Below, one piece after another: positions 15,655 through 24,250 of a DNA stretch of 64,000 bases. The DNA is from JALZKA01 sp963754045. GTDB lineage: Bacteria; Actinomycetota; Thermoleophilia; Solirubrobacterales; 70-9. The stretch is from NCBI GenBank assembly GCA_963754045.1, contig CAVWEN010000002.1, positions 806,001 through 870,000 of the forward strand. Direction: 5' to 3'. Position numbers and translations under genes: made by a program. The number at the start of each line of letters is the position of its first letter. Position 1 is the first letter of the stretch. The notes beneath the pieces are model-generated. The model did not search any database. It was not told where the DNA came from and was given only the letters and a program-made list of their open reading frames with translations.

Positions 15655-18600
15655 TTGGCGCGTAACGGAGAAAGAGATTTCCTCGCCGCGGTGCGGGACC
15701 GGATCGTCGTCTTCGACGGGGGCATGGGCGCGACCCTGGAGCAGTTCGAACTCACATCCGAGGACTACGGCGGGCTCCAAGGCAAGTGCCACGAGGCACT
15801 GATCTTGAACCGCCCAGATGTGATCGAGGGCGTCCACACCTCGATGGTCGAGGCCGGCGCCGAGGTGGTCGAGACCGACACCTTCCAGGCCTCGCGGCTG
15901 AAGCTCGACGAATGGGGGCTTGGCGAGCACACGCCCGAGATCAACCGCAGGGCCGCCGAGATCGCCCGCAAGGCCGTCGGGCCCGACCGGTTCGTTGCCG
16001 GCTCGATCGGCCCGACCGGATTCCTGCCCGCCTCAGACGATCCGACCCTCGGCGATATCTCGTTTCGGGCGCTGGTGGACGTCTTCGCCGAGCAGGCGAA
16101 GGGCCTCGTCGAGGGCGGCGCCGACCTGATCATCATCGAGACGGCTCAGGACATCCTGGAGGTCAAGGCGTCCATCTTCGGCGCGCGCCAGGCGTTCAGG
16201 GAGGTCGGTCGCACGCTGCCGATCCAGACCTCGGTCTCGCTCCTTCCCCAGGGCGGCAAGATGCTGCTGGGGACTGATATCGCCGCCGTGCTCACGACGT
16301 TGCACGCACTTGACGTCGACGTGATCGGGCTCAACTGTTCAACCGGGCCCGAGGACATGCGCGACGCGATCCGATACCTGGGGGAGCACTCGCCGTTGCC
16401 GGTGCACTGCATCCCCAACGCCGGCCTGCCGCTGCAGGGGCCCGACGGCGAAACGATCTTCCCCGAGACGCCGGAGCAGATCTCGAAGGTGCTCGGCGAG
16501 TTCGTCGAGCGCCATAACGTCGGCATCGTGGGTGGCTGCTGCGGCACGACTCCCGATCACATCCGCGCGATCGCCGAACGGGTCGCGGACCACAAGCCCA
16601 GCGAGCGCCCGACGGAAAGCCCGCCCCTGGCCAAACAAGCCGGCTCAACAACGCCGGGTCCTCGCCTTTGGCTCAGTTCGATGATGACCGCGACCGACTT
16701 GGTGCAGGAGCCGCGCCCGACCCTGGTCGGCGAGCGGGTCAACTCGCAGGGCTCGCGCAAGGCGAAGGAGTTGCTGCTCGCCAACGATTACGACGGCCTC
16801 GTCCAGGTCGCTGAGGACCAGGTGACAGGTGGCGCCCACGTGCTTGACATCTGCGTAGCCCTGACCGAGCGCCAGGACGAGGACGTCCAGATGCGCGAGG
16901 TTGTCCAGCGGATCTCGCTCACGCAGCCCGCCCCGATCCAAATCGACTCGACGGAGCCCGAGGTGATCGAGGCTGCGCTGGAGGCGATTCCGGGCAGGGC
17001 GATCGTCAACTCCATCAACCTCGAGGCCGGTCGCGACAAGGCCGATCGGGTGATCCCCCTGGCGAAGGCCCACGGCGCAGCTTTGATCGCGCTCACGATC
17101 GACGAGGTCGGTATGGCGAAGACGGCCGAGCGCAAGCTCGAGATCGCGAAGCGAATCAAGGAGATCGCCTGCGATGAGCACGGCCTTCCTACGGATGCGC
17201 TGATTTTTGACGCGCTCACCTTCACGCTGACCACCGGCGACGAAGAGTGGAGGCCCTCCGCGGTGGCCACGATCGAGGGAATCGCGGCGATCAAGAAGGG
17301 TCTCCCCGGGGTCAAGACCTCGCTGGGCGTTTCCAACGTCTCCTTCGGCGTCGGACAGCCCGCCCGCGCCGTCCTCAACTCCGTCTTCCTGCACCACTGC
17401 GTCGAGGCCGGGCTGGATCTGGCGATGGTCAACCCGAACCACATCACGCCCTACGGGGAGATCTCCGAGGAGGAGCGTGAGCTTGCCGACGATCTCGTGT
17501 TCGACCGCCGCGAGGACGCGCTCGAACGCTTTATCGAGCACTTCGAGTCGAAGGGCCCCGAGGACGAGGCCGAGGCGGAGGATCCGACCTCGGACATGGA
17601 GCCCGAGGACGCGCTGCACTGGCATATCCTGCGCCGCAAGAAGGACGGGGTGGAGGAGTGGATCGACCGTTCGGTCGAAAAGATCGGCGCCGTCCCGACC
17701 CTGAATCAGGTCCTGCTGCCCGCGATGAAGGAGGTCGGCGACAAGTTCGGCGCCGGTGAGCTGATCCTGCCGTTCGTTCTGCAGTCGGCGGAGGTGATGA
17801 AGCGTGCCGTTGCCCAGCTCGAGAACTACCTCGACCGCATCGAGGGCCATACGAAGGGCAGGGTCGTGATCGCGACCGTGTTCGGCGACGTGCACGACAT
17901 CGGCAAGTCGCTGGTCAACACCATCCTCACGAACAACGGCTACACGGTTGTGGATCTCGGCAAGCAGGTCCCGATCGACACGATCATCGACGCCGCGATT
18001 GAGCACAAGGCCGACGCCATCGGCCTCTCGGCCCTGCTCGTCTCGACCTCGAAGCAGATGCCCGCCTGCATCCAGGAGCTCCACAGCCGCGGCCTCGAGT
18101 TCCCGGTGCTGATCGGGGGCGCTGCGATCAACCGCGACTTCGGCCGCCGCGTTCTCTATCCGCACGGCAAGGAATCCAACGAGACCTACGCCCCAGGCGT
18201 TTTCTACTGCAAGGATGCCTTCGCCGGGCTCGACACGGTTGACGCGCTGGTGGATGACGCAGCGCGCGAAGCCCTCGTGGAGAAGATTCGCGACGAAGCG
18301 AAGACCCTGCGCGAGAAGCCGGTAGAGGTCGACGATTCGCCGCCGACGACCGACGACAGCGTGCGCTCCGATGCGGCCGACGACGCCGCGATTCCCGCGC
18401 CCCCATTCTGGGGCGTGCGCGAGGTCGAGGCTGATCTCGACGAGGTCTACCCCTACCTCGACCGCCACGTCCTGTTCAAGTTGCACTGGGGCGGTCGTGG
18501 TAACAAGGGCGAGGCGTGGCGCCGGATCGTCGAGGGCCACGATGGTGAGGAGGGCTTTGCGCCCAAGCTCGAGCGCATGTGGCGAGAACAGGACTATCTG

Positions 18601-19290
18601 CGCCCCAGGGTCAAGGTCGGCTACTTCCCGTGCAATGCGGACGGGAACGAGCTAGTGATCTTCGACCCCGAGGACCACGACCGCGAAGTCGAGCGTCTGG
18701 CGTTCCCGCGCCAGCCCAAGCACCACCGCATCTGCCTTGCGGACTTCTACCGTCCGCTCGCCGAGGGCGGCGAGCGCGACGTGGTCGCCCTGCAGGCCGT
18801 CACCGTCGGCGAGGAGGTGACGAAGCTGATCGGGCAGCTCGAGCGCGACGGTGAGTTCGCCGAGCAGCTGTTCGTGCACGGCCTCGGCGTTCAGGCCGCA
18901 GAGGGACTGGCGGAGTGGAACCACGCGAAGGTCCGCGACGCGCTCGGGATCAATGCAGGTCAGGGCCGTCGCTACTCCTGGGGCTATCCGGCCTGCCCCG
19001 ACCAGTCCGAGCACGAAAAGGTCTGGCGCTTGCTGGCGCTCGAGGAGATCGGCATGAGCCTCTCGGGCGGCTACGCCGTCGAGCCCGAACAGTCCACTGT
19101 GGCGATAATCGCCCACCATCCGCAGGCCGTTTACTTCGGCATGAAATCGGGCTTCATCCCCGCTGAGCCGAAGACCGATGAGCTGATCGCGGGCACCGAG
19201 CGCGGCGGCGAGCTGCCACCCGATGACGACCCCGGCGGCGACGGCACGATCGAGGCGGAGGCCAGCGAGAGCGAGCCCGCGCCGGCCTGA
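15655..19290 (+). CDS. metH: Cobalamin-dependent methionine synthase MetH
   Basis: A 1211-residue cytosolic enzyme transferring methyl from 5-methyl-tetrahydrofolate to homocysteine through B12; full length for the family. Domains in order: homocysteine/zinc module (1-310; Cys in GLNCSTGP near 226 and the CC of GGCCGTTPDH near 294), pterin-binding module (340-610; NSQGSRKAKELL, NSINLEAG), B12 cap and Rossmann domain (640-880; the cobalt-ligating His is in GDVHDIGKS near 748), and SAM-binding reactivation domain (about 920-1190; WGYPACPDQSEH). The TTG at 15655 follows AGGAGG. Expression is placed under a SAM-I riboswitch. Confidence 0.97.
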   Translation: MARNGERDFLAAVRDRIVVFDGGMGATLEQFELTSEDYGGLQGKCHEALILNRPDVIEGVHTSMVEAGAEVVETDTFQASRLKLDEWGLGEHTPEINRRAAEIARKAVGPDRFVAGSIGPTGFLPASDDPTLGDISFRALVDVFAEQAKGLVEGGADLIIIETAQDILEVKASIFGARQAFREVGRTLPIQTSVSLLPQGGKMLLGTDIAAVLTTLHALDVDVIGLNCSTGPEDMRDAIRYLGEHSPLPVHCIPNAGLPLQGPDGETIFPETPEQISKVLGEFVERHNVGIVGGCCGTTPDHIRAIAERVADHKPSERPTESPPLAKQAGSTTPGPRLWLSSMMTATDLVQEPRPTLVGERVNSQGSRKAKELLLANDYDGLVQVAEDQVTGGAHVLDICVALTERQDEDVQMREVVQRISLTQPAPIQIDSTEPEVIEAALEAIPGRAIVNSINLEAGRDKADRVIPLAKAHGAALIALTIDEVGMAKTAERKLEIAKRIKEIACDEHGLPTDALIFDALTFTLTTGDEEWRPSAVATIEGIAAIKKGLPGVKTSLGVSNVSFGVGQPARAVLNSVFLHHCVEAGLDLAMVNPNHITPYGEISEEERELADDLVFDRREDALERFIEHFESKGPEDEAEAEDPTSDMEPEDALHWHILRRKKDGVEEWIDRSVEKIGAVPTLNQVLLPAMKEVGDKFGAGELILPFVLQSAEVMKRAVAQLENYLDRIEGHTKGRVVIATVFGDVHDIGKSLVNTILTNNGYTVVDLGKQVPIDTIIDAAIEHKADAIGLSALLVSTSKQMPACIQELHSRGLEFPVLIGGAAINRDFGRRVLYPHGKESNETYAPGVFYCKDAFAGLDTVDALVDDAAREALVEKIRDEAKTLREKPVEVDDSPPTTDDSVRSDAADDAAIPAPPFWGVREVEADLDEVYPYLDRHVLFKLHWGGRGNKGEAWRRIVEGHDGEEGFAPKLERMWREQDYLRPRVKVGYFPCNADGNELVIFDPEDHDREVERLAFPRQPKHHRICLADFYRPLAEGGERDVVALQAVTVGEEVTKLIGQLERDGEFAEQLFVHGLGVQAAEGLAEWNHAKVRDALGINAGQGRRYSWGYPACPDQSEHEKVWRLLALEEIGMSLSGGYAVEPEQSTVAIIAHHPQAVYFGMKSGFIPAEPKTDELIAGTERGGELPPDDDPGGDGTIEAEASESEPAPA

Positions 19291-19291
19291 T

Positions 19292-20134
19292 CTAGGGGAA
19301 CTCGGCCAGCAGTTCCGCGACGCGCTCCGGGCGCTCGATCTGCGGGCAGTGGCCGCAGCCGCGGATCAGCACGGATCGGGCGTTAGCGACCTCCCGGAGG
19401 ATCCGGCGCGCCCCGGAGGGGTTGACCATCCGGTCGCGGTCGCCCCACACCACCAGCACGGGGCAGGTGATCCAGCCGAGGTTGTAGGGCTCGCGCAGTT
19501 CGGGCTTGAGTCGTCGACCCGTTCCGAGGATGCGCACGACATCTCGTTTCGACTCGAAATGTGACGTGAAGGCGGCGACGGACTCCGGCTCGAGATCGCC
19601 AGGGTGATTCGTGGCGAGGGTGCGGTAGGTACGGCCGACCAGCTCTCGGATCGCGAACCCCGGGAGGGGGAGCGGGCTGCGCAGCACGGCCTGTACGGCC
19701 CAGGCGCCCTCGATGATCGAGATCCACGTGGCCATGTCGAGTCCAGCAGGTGCGATCGGGACGATTCCGGCGATCGGCGCCTCGCGACGCTGGGCCGCGC
19801 GTAGCGAGATACTCCCCCCGAGCGAGTTACCGACCACCACCACCCGACCGGTGGGACTCGCCTCGGCCGCGTGCTCGATCGCTGCGCGGGCGAAGCGGTC
19901 GAGCTGGGGAAGAATCGGCCGGTCGCGAGCGAGGCGATCGGCGCGGCCAAAGCCGGGCAGGTCCACGGCCAGCGCAGCCCGGCCCGCCTGCGCCAGGTGG
20001 TCTAGCAGGGGGCGCCAGGTGTCGGCCGAATCCGAGAAGCCGTGGAAGAGCACAACGGGGTCGAGGCCGCGACTGCCCTCGAGCTCAAGCGCCCTGGTTT
20101 CGATGCCGCCCAGGTCGAGCCGACGTTCCCTCAC
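19292..20134 (-). CDS. Alpha/beta hydrolase
   Basis: A 280-residue alpha/beta-hydrolase fold enzyme. Visible are the oxyanion strand VVLFHGFSDSADTW, nucleophile elbow VVGNSLGGSIS (Ser near 112), an acid in VLVVWGDRDRMV and His in IRGCGHCPQIERPE near the C-terminus, so the Ser-Asp-His triad is complete. The substrate is unknown. It lies 30 bases after the first sugar dehydrogenase stop on the same strand, so it is probably the last gene of that operon. A lactonase role on aldonolactones would fit the context but is only a guess. Confidence 0.82.
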   Translation of the reverse strand: MRERRLDLGGIETRALELEGSRGLDPVVLFHGFSDSADTWRPLLDHLAQAGRAALAVDLPGFGRADRLARDRPILPQLDRFARAAIEHAAEASPTGRVVVVGNSLGGSISLRAAQRREAPIAGIVPIAPAGLDMATWISIIEGAWAVQAVLRSPLPLPGFAIRELVGRTYRTLATNHPGDLEPESVAAFTSHFESKRDVVRILGTGRRLKPELREPYNLGWITCPVLVVWGDRDRMVNPSGARRILREVANARSVLIRGCGHCPQIERPERVAELLAEFP

Positions 20135-20164
20135 GGCCCAGAGGGTTTCAGCCGCCCTGGACGT

Positions 20165-21286
20165 TTAGTTTGGGACGATCCGGGAGACCTCGCCGCCGGC
20201 GATCACGTAGATGTTGCGCCGGGAGTCCTCGCCAAACGAGACGAGACCGCCCGAAGCCGGCAGTCCGGTGGCGCTGTCGTTTCTGGCGCCGCCCAGACGT
20301 GGTTTCAGGCTGCGGATCTCACCGGTGCAGAGGTCGCCGTACAGGTAGCGGCCACGCAGGCCGGGCAGATCCGGGTCGCGCACCACGTAACCGCCGGTGA
20401 TCGAGCAGCGGCCGCCGGAGTGGGAGTAGACGTGAATCGGGCGCTCGTGTCGCGGAGCGCGGCCGCCCTCGAACGAGGCATTGCCCTCGAACACGTCCCA
20501 GCCGAAGTTGGCTCCGCGCGTGCCTCGCAACGTCTCGTAGTCGACTTCCTCGAAGCGATCCTGGCCGACGTCGCCGATCACGATCCGCCTGCCCGCGAAC
20601 GAGAAGCGATACGGATTGCGTAGTCCGCGGGCGTAGATCTCACCGTCACCGCGGCGACGCTTGCCGGCATAGGGGTTGCTCTTCGGGATCGCGTAGTTGC
20701 GCTTGCCCTTACGTCCGCTCCTCGGCTTGATGCGAAGCAGCTTGCCGAGCAGGCTCGTCTTGTCCTGGGCGTTCTCCTGCGGGTCGCCACTGCCGCCACC
20801 GTCGCCGGTGGCCAGGTAGAGAAGGTTGTCCGGACCCCACTGAAGCTGTCCGCCGTTGTGGTTGTCGGCCGCGCGGTGGCGGACCTCGATGATGTTGCGC
20901 TTCGACTTGCGATCGGCGCGCAGCGGGTTGCCCTTCCTGCGTTTGAACTCGACCACGCGGATGTCTCCCTGTTCGTCGGTGAAGTACACGTAGAAGCGCC
21001 GGGTCTTCCACGGCGCGAAGGCGATCGAGAACATGCCGCGCTCGCCGTCGCAGCATCGGACCATGCCCTTGATGTCGAGGAAGGTGCCACGCTCGCGCCC
21101 GTTCTTGAGCACCTGCACCTCGCCCTCTCGCTCGACGACGAAAAGCATGCCGGGCGCGCCTTTCGGCCCGTGTACGTAGAGCGGCTGGTTGAAGCTGCCG
21201 ATCCGGTTGAGTCCGAGGCCGCCACGTTCGGCCGCGGTCGACGTTGATCCTCCCGCGGCGATGATCCCGGCGATCAGCGCGAGCAC
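20165..21286 (-). CDS. PQQ-dependent sugar dehydrogenase family protein (paralogue 1)
   Basis: A 373-residue (from GTG 21286) exported six-bladed propeller of the glucose/sorbosone dehydrogenase family. Landmarks: FVVEREGEVQVL, HNGGQLQWGPDNLLYLATGDGGGSGDP, ARGLRNPYRFSF, IGDVGQDRFEEVDYETL and ITGGYVVRDPDLPGLRGRY. An upstream in-frame CTG at 21328 overlaps the aldehyde dehydrogenase stop as CTGA. It would add SGRWRQGLGVAGLV, giving a normal positively charged signal peptide that the GTG start lacks. It oxidises a sugar or related alcohol outside the cytoplasm if PQQ is available; no PQQ synthesis genes are visible here. Confidence 0.85.
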   Translation of the reverse strand: MLALIAGIIAAGGSTSTAAERGGLGLNRIGSFNQPLYVHGPKGAPGMLFVVEREGEVQVLKNGRERGTFLDIKGMVRCCDGERGMFSIAFAPWKTRRFYVYFTDEQGDIRVVEFKRRKGNPLRADRKSKRNIIEVRHRAADNHNGGQLQWGPDNLLYLATGDGGGSGDPQENAQDKTSLLGKLLRIKPRSGRKGKRNYAIPKSNPYAGKRRRGDGEIYARGLRNPYRFSFAGRRIVIGDVGQDRFEEVDYETLRGTRGANFGWDVFEGNASFEGGRAPRHERPIHVYSHSGGRCSITGGYVVRDPDLPGLRGRYLYGDLCTGEIRSLKPRLGGARNDSATGLPASGGLVSFGEDSRRNIYVIAGGEVSRIVPN

Positions 21287-21324
21287 GAGCCCAGCGACCC
21301 CCAGCCCCTGCCGCCACCGCCCGC

Positions 21325-22908
21325 TCAGCGCTTGCCGCCCAGCCCCAGTCGGTTGCGAAGCCCGCGAGCGTTGATGAACCGAAGCACGCCGTTCACGGCG
21401 CGCCGCTCGCGCTTTCGGTGCGGGAACCAGAGCGGGTCGCGTTTACCTTGTGGCACCCGCGGCGAGACGATCGACTCGGTGCGGCAGAAGCGCTTGATCC
21501 CGTAGGCGCCGTGACGGAACCCGATGCCGGACTCCTTCCAGCCGCCCATGGGCAAGTTGTGCAGGAAGTAATTCGTGAGGACGTCGTCGATGTTCGCCGC
21601 GCCGACCTCGAGCCTGCGGGCCACCTCCTCGGCGCGAGCCGTGTCGCGCGACATCACCGACGCGGACAGCCCGTAACGAGTGTCGTTGGCCTTCTCGACC
21701 GCTTCGTCTGCGTCGCGGACCTTCATCACCCCGAGCACGGGGCCGAAGGTCTCGTCGACCATCACCTTCATCGAGTGGTCCGCGTCGGCGATCACGGTTG
21801 GCTCGTAGAAGTCGCCCGGCCCATCCTTGCGCTTGCCGCCGGTGAGGATCCGTGCGCCCTTGGAGCGGGCGTCCTCGACGTGGTCAGCGACGGTGTCGAG
21901 CTGCGGCGGGAACGTCATTGCGCCGACGTCCTGGGAGAAGGAAGCGTCATCCCTGCCCTGGCGAAGCTCCCGCACGCGGGCGGCGAGCTTCGTTACGAAC
22001 TCCTCGTAGATCGGCTCCTCGACGTAGACCCGCTCGATCGACATGCAGATCTGGCCGGCGTTGGCCAAGCCGCCGAAAGCGGCGGCGTTGACGGCGCGCT
22101 CCATGTTCGCATCGCGCAGGACGATCATCGGATCCTTGCCGCCCAGTTCCAGGCTCACCGGAGTGAGCGTGTCGGCGGCTCGCTTCATCACGATCTTGCC
22201 CGTGCGGTCGGAGCCGGTGAACTGCACGAAATCGACATTGTCGATCAACGCGCCACCCGTGTCGGCGGTTCCGTTCACGACCTCGAGCACGTCGGGCGCG
22301 CCGATCTCCTTCCACCCTCGCGCGATCTCCATCGCGACCAGCGGCGTCACTTCGGAGGGCTTGACCACCGCGGCGGCGCCCGCCATCAAGGCGGGGATCG
22401 CATCGTCGAAAGCCAGGATCAGCGGAAAGTTCCAGGGGCTGATGACGCCGAGGACCGGGTAGGGACGGTAGGTGATCTGCAGGCGCTTGACCTTGAACAT
22501 CGGGTTCGGCGCGGGGAGGGTCTCGTCGGCGAGGAAACCCTCGGCGTGCTTGCCCCAGAAGTTGATCGCGTCGCAGATGAATGGAGCCTCCATCTCGGCG
22601 TCGGCACGCACCTTGCCGGTCTCGGCCTGCATCACGTCGGCCAGGTGCTGTTCGTTGTGAATGATCCAGTCGCGCAGCTTTCCTAGCCAGCGATAGCGCC
22701 CCTCGAATCCGAGTGCCTCCCAGGCGGGCTGGGCCGAGCGGACGCGGGCAACCACTTCGGCGACCCGCTCGGGTGAATCAATCGACACGCTCTGAATGAC
22801 GCTGCCGTCGGCCGGCCGGACGACGTCGAACGTCTCGACTGATGCGCCGGCGCCGTTTGTCTCGGCGCTGGCGGGTGGCTGCGCGGTGGTGGTGGCGGTC
22901 GGCTCCAT
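21325..22908 (-). CDS. Aldehyde dehydrogenase family protein (succinate-semialdehyde dehydrogenase-like)
   Basis: A 527-residue NAD(P)-dependent aldehyde dehydrogenase. GVISPWNFPL and VVKPSEVTPL are cofactor-binding segments, LELGGKDPMIVL carries the general base Glu and GQICMSIERVYV the nucleophilic Cys. The C-terminus has the conserved LPMGGWKESGIGFRHG. A C-terminal extension of about 45 Arg-rich residues (PHRKRERRAV onward) is unusual and may be membrane-interacting. It lies inside the sugar dehydrogenase operon, 22 bases after paralogue 2. The substrate is not determinable. Confidence 0.9.
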   Translation of the reverse strand: MEPTATTTAQPPASAETNGAGASVETFDVVRPADGSVIQSVSIDSPERVAEVVARVRSAQPAWEALGFEGRYRWLGKLRDWIIHNEQHLADVMQAETGKVRADAEMEAPFICDAINFWGKHAEGFLADETLPAPNPMFKVKRLQITYRPYPVLGVISPWNFPLILAFDDAIPALMAGAAAVVKPSEVTPLVAMEIARGWKEIGAPDVLEVVNGTADTGGALIDNVDFVQFTGSDRTGKIVMKRAADTLTPVSLELGGKDPMIVLRDANMERAVNAAAFGGLANAGQICMSIERVYVEEPIYEEFVTKLAARVRELRQGRDDASFSQDVGAMTFPPQLDTVADHVEDARSKGARILTGGKRKDGPGDFYEPTVIADADHSMKVMVDETFGPVLGVMKVRDADEAVEKANDTRYGLSASVMSRDTARAEEVARRLEVGAANIDDVLTNYFLHNLPMGGWKESGIGFRHGAYGIKRFCRTESIVSPRVPQGKRDPLWFPHRKRERRAVNGVLRFINARGLRNRLGLGGKR

Positions 22909-22929
22909 GACCTGACCGGACTCTACCGC

Positions 22930-24120
22930 CTAGGGATCCAGCCTGAAGACGTTGCCCGCGAGCGATGTCGCGTAAACGTTTGAAGTCTGGGGGTTTGCCG
23001 TTATCGAGGACGGATTCGAGATCTCGGTTTCCAGCAGCTTGTTGTCGCGGCTCCCTCTCGTTGGGATGATCGAGCGCAAAGTGCCGGCGCACGCGTCGGC
23101 GTATAGGTATCGGCCGTGGAGGTTGGCCAGGCTCTCGTCGCGAACCACGACCCCGCCGATGATCGCGCAGGAGGACCCGTCCTGTGCGTGGGAGTAGGCG
23201 AAGACCGGCTTGTCGTGGTGCCTGGCCCTCGGGCGCCTCGACTCGTTGTCGGCGCTGTCGCGGTAGCGGCGCCTGCCCTCGTAGCGATCCCAGCCGAAGT
23301 TGGCAGCGCGTAGACCCGTCGGTCGCTCGTAGTCGACTTCCTCGAAGCGGTTCTGGCCAACATCGCCGATCAGGATGCGCGCGTTCGTGTCGAAGCTGAA
23401 GCGGTACGGGTTGCGAAGGCCGACGGCGTAGATCTCGTCGCGGCCCTTGCGCCGTTTGAACGGGTTGCCGGGTGGGGAGCGGTAGCGCTTCGAGCCGCTT
23501 CGGCGCGGGTCGATGCGCAGGAGCTTGCCGAGGAGCGAACCCCGATCCTGCGAATTCTCGCGCGGATCGCCGGCGCCGCCGCCGTCGCCGGTGCCGATAT
23601 AGAGAAACCCGTCGGGCCCAAAGAGCGCGGTGCCGCCGTTGTGGTTGGGGGCGAAGCGGTGGCGGATGCGGATCACTTGGCGCCGGGTCGACTCGTCCAC
23701 ATTGGTGGCATCCGGTGCGCTCGCCTCGAACTCCGAAACGACGATGTCGCCGTTGCGCTCGTCGGTGTAGTACGCGTAGAGCAGCCCGTTCGACTGGAAG
23801 CCGGGATGGAAGGCGATCGAGAGGAGTCCCTGCTCGCCGAAGCCGTCGGTGAGGTTTCGGATGTCGAGGTACTCGGTGCGCGGGTTCACGCCGTCGAGAA
23901 GCTGGACCGTGCCCCGCTGTTCGACCACGTAGACCTTGTCGGCATCGCCAGGCGCGAAGGCCGTGTAAACCGGCCTGTCGAAGTTGCCACCGTCGAGCGC
24001 CATGAGCGTGACGCCGCCGTCGCCGTCGCCGGTCGGCGCCCCGCCCGATGCGCTGCCCGCGAGCAGGACGATGCCGCCCACAGCCAGAACGAGGCCGAGC
24101 GCGACCCGAGCCCTACCCAT
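22930..24120 (-). CDS. PQQ-dependent sugar dehydrogenase family protein (paralogue 2)
   Basis: A 396-residue exported propeller protein starting at ATG 24120 with signal segment RARVALGLVLAVGGIVLLAG. Family landmarks: VYVVEQRGTVQLLDG, GEQGLLSIAFHPGF, RHRFAPNHNGGTALFGPDGFLYIGTGDGGGAGDP (in pieces), GLRNPYRFSFDT and IGDVGQNRFEEVDYE. It lacks a lipobox cysteine, unlike paralogue 3, so it may be fully secreted or N-terminally anchored. It lies between paralogue 3 and the aldehyde dehydrogenase on the same strand. Confidence 0.88.
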   Translation of the reverse strand: MGRARVALGLVLAVGGIVLLAGSASGGAPTGDGDGGVTLMALDGGNFDRPVYTAFAPGDADKVYVVEQRGTVQLLDGVNPRTEYLDIRNLTDGFGEQGLLSIAFHPGFQSNGLLYAYYTDERNGDIVVSEFEASAPDATNVDESTRRQVIRIRHRFAPNHNGGTALFGPDGFLYIGTGDGGGAGDPRENSQDRGSLLGKLLRIDPRRSGSKRYRSPPGNPFKRRKGRDEIYAVGLRNPYRFSFDTNARILIGDVGQNRFEEVDYERPTGLRAANFGWDRYEGRRRYRDSADNESRRPRARHHDKPVFAYSHAQDGSSCAIIGGVVVRDESLANLHGRYLYADACAGTLRSIIPTRGSRDNKLLETEISNPSSITANPQTSNVYATSLAGNVFRLDP

Positions 24121-24250
24121 ACGGAGACCGGCACGGATTTCCGCCGAAGGGGGCCACGAAATACACCTGTCCATCCATTCCTGCGTCGAAGGCTACGAGA
24201 CCTTCAACAGCCGGCCTGTGCGGGAGTTGCGCCACCGCCGGCGCCGCCGG

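Noticed and set aside
16645..18540. Long antisense open frame of about 630 codons opposite metH
   Set aside because: It lies entirely within metH on the other strand. High GC makes stop-free antisense frames common; the translation has no family motifs.
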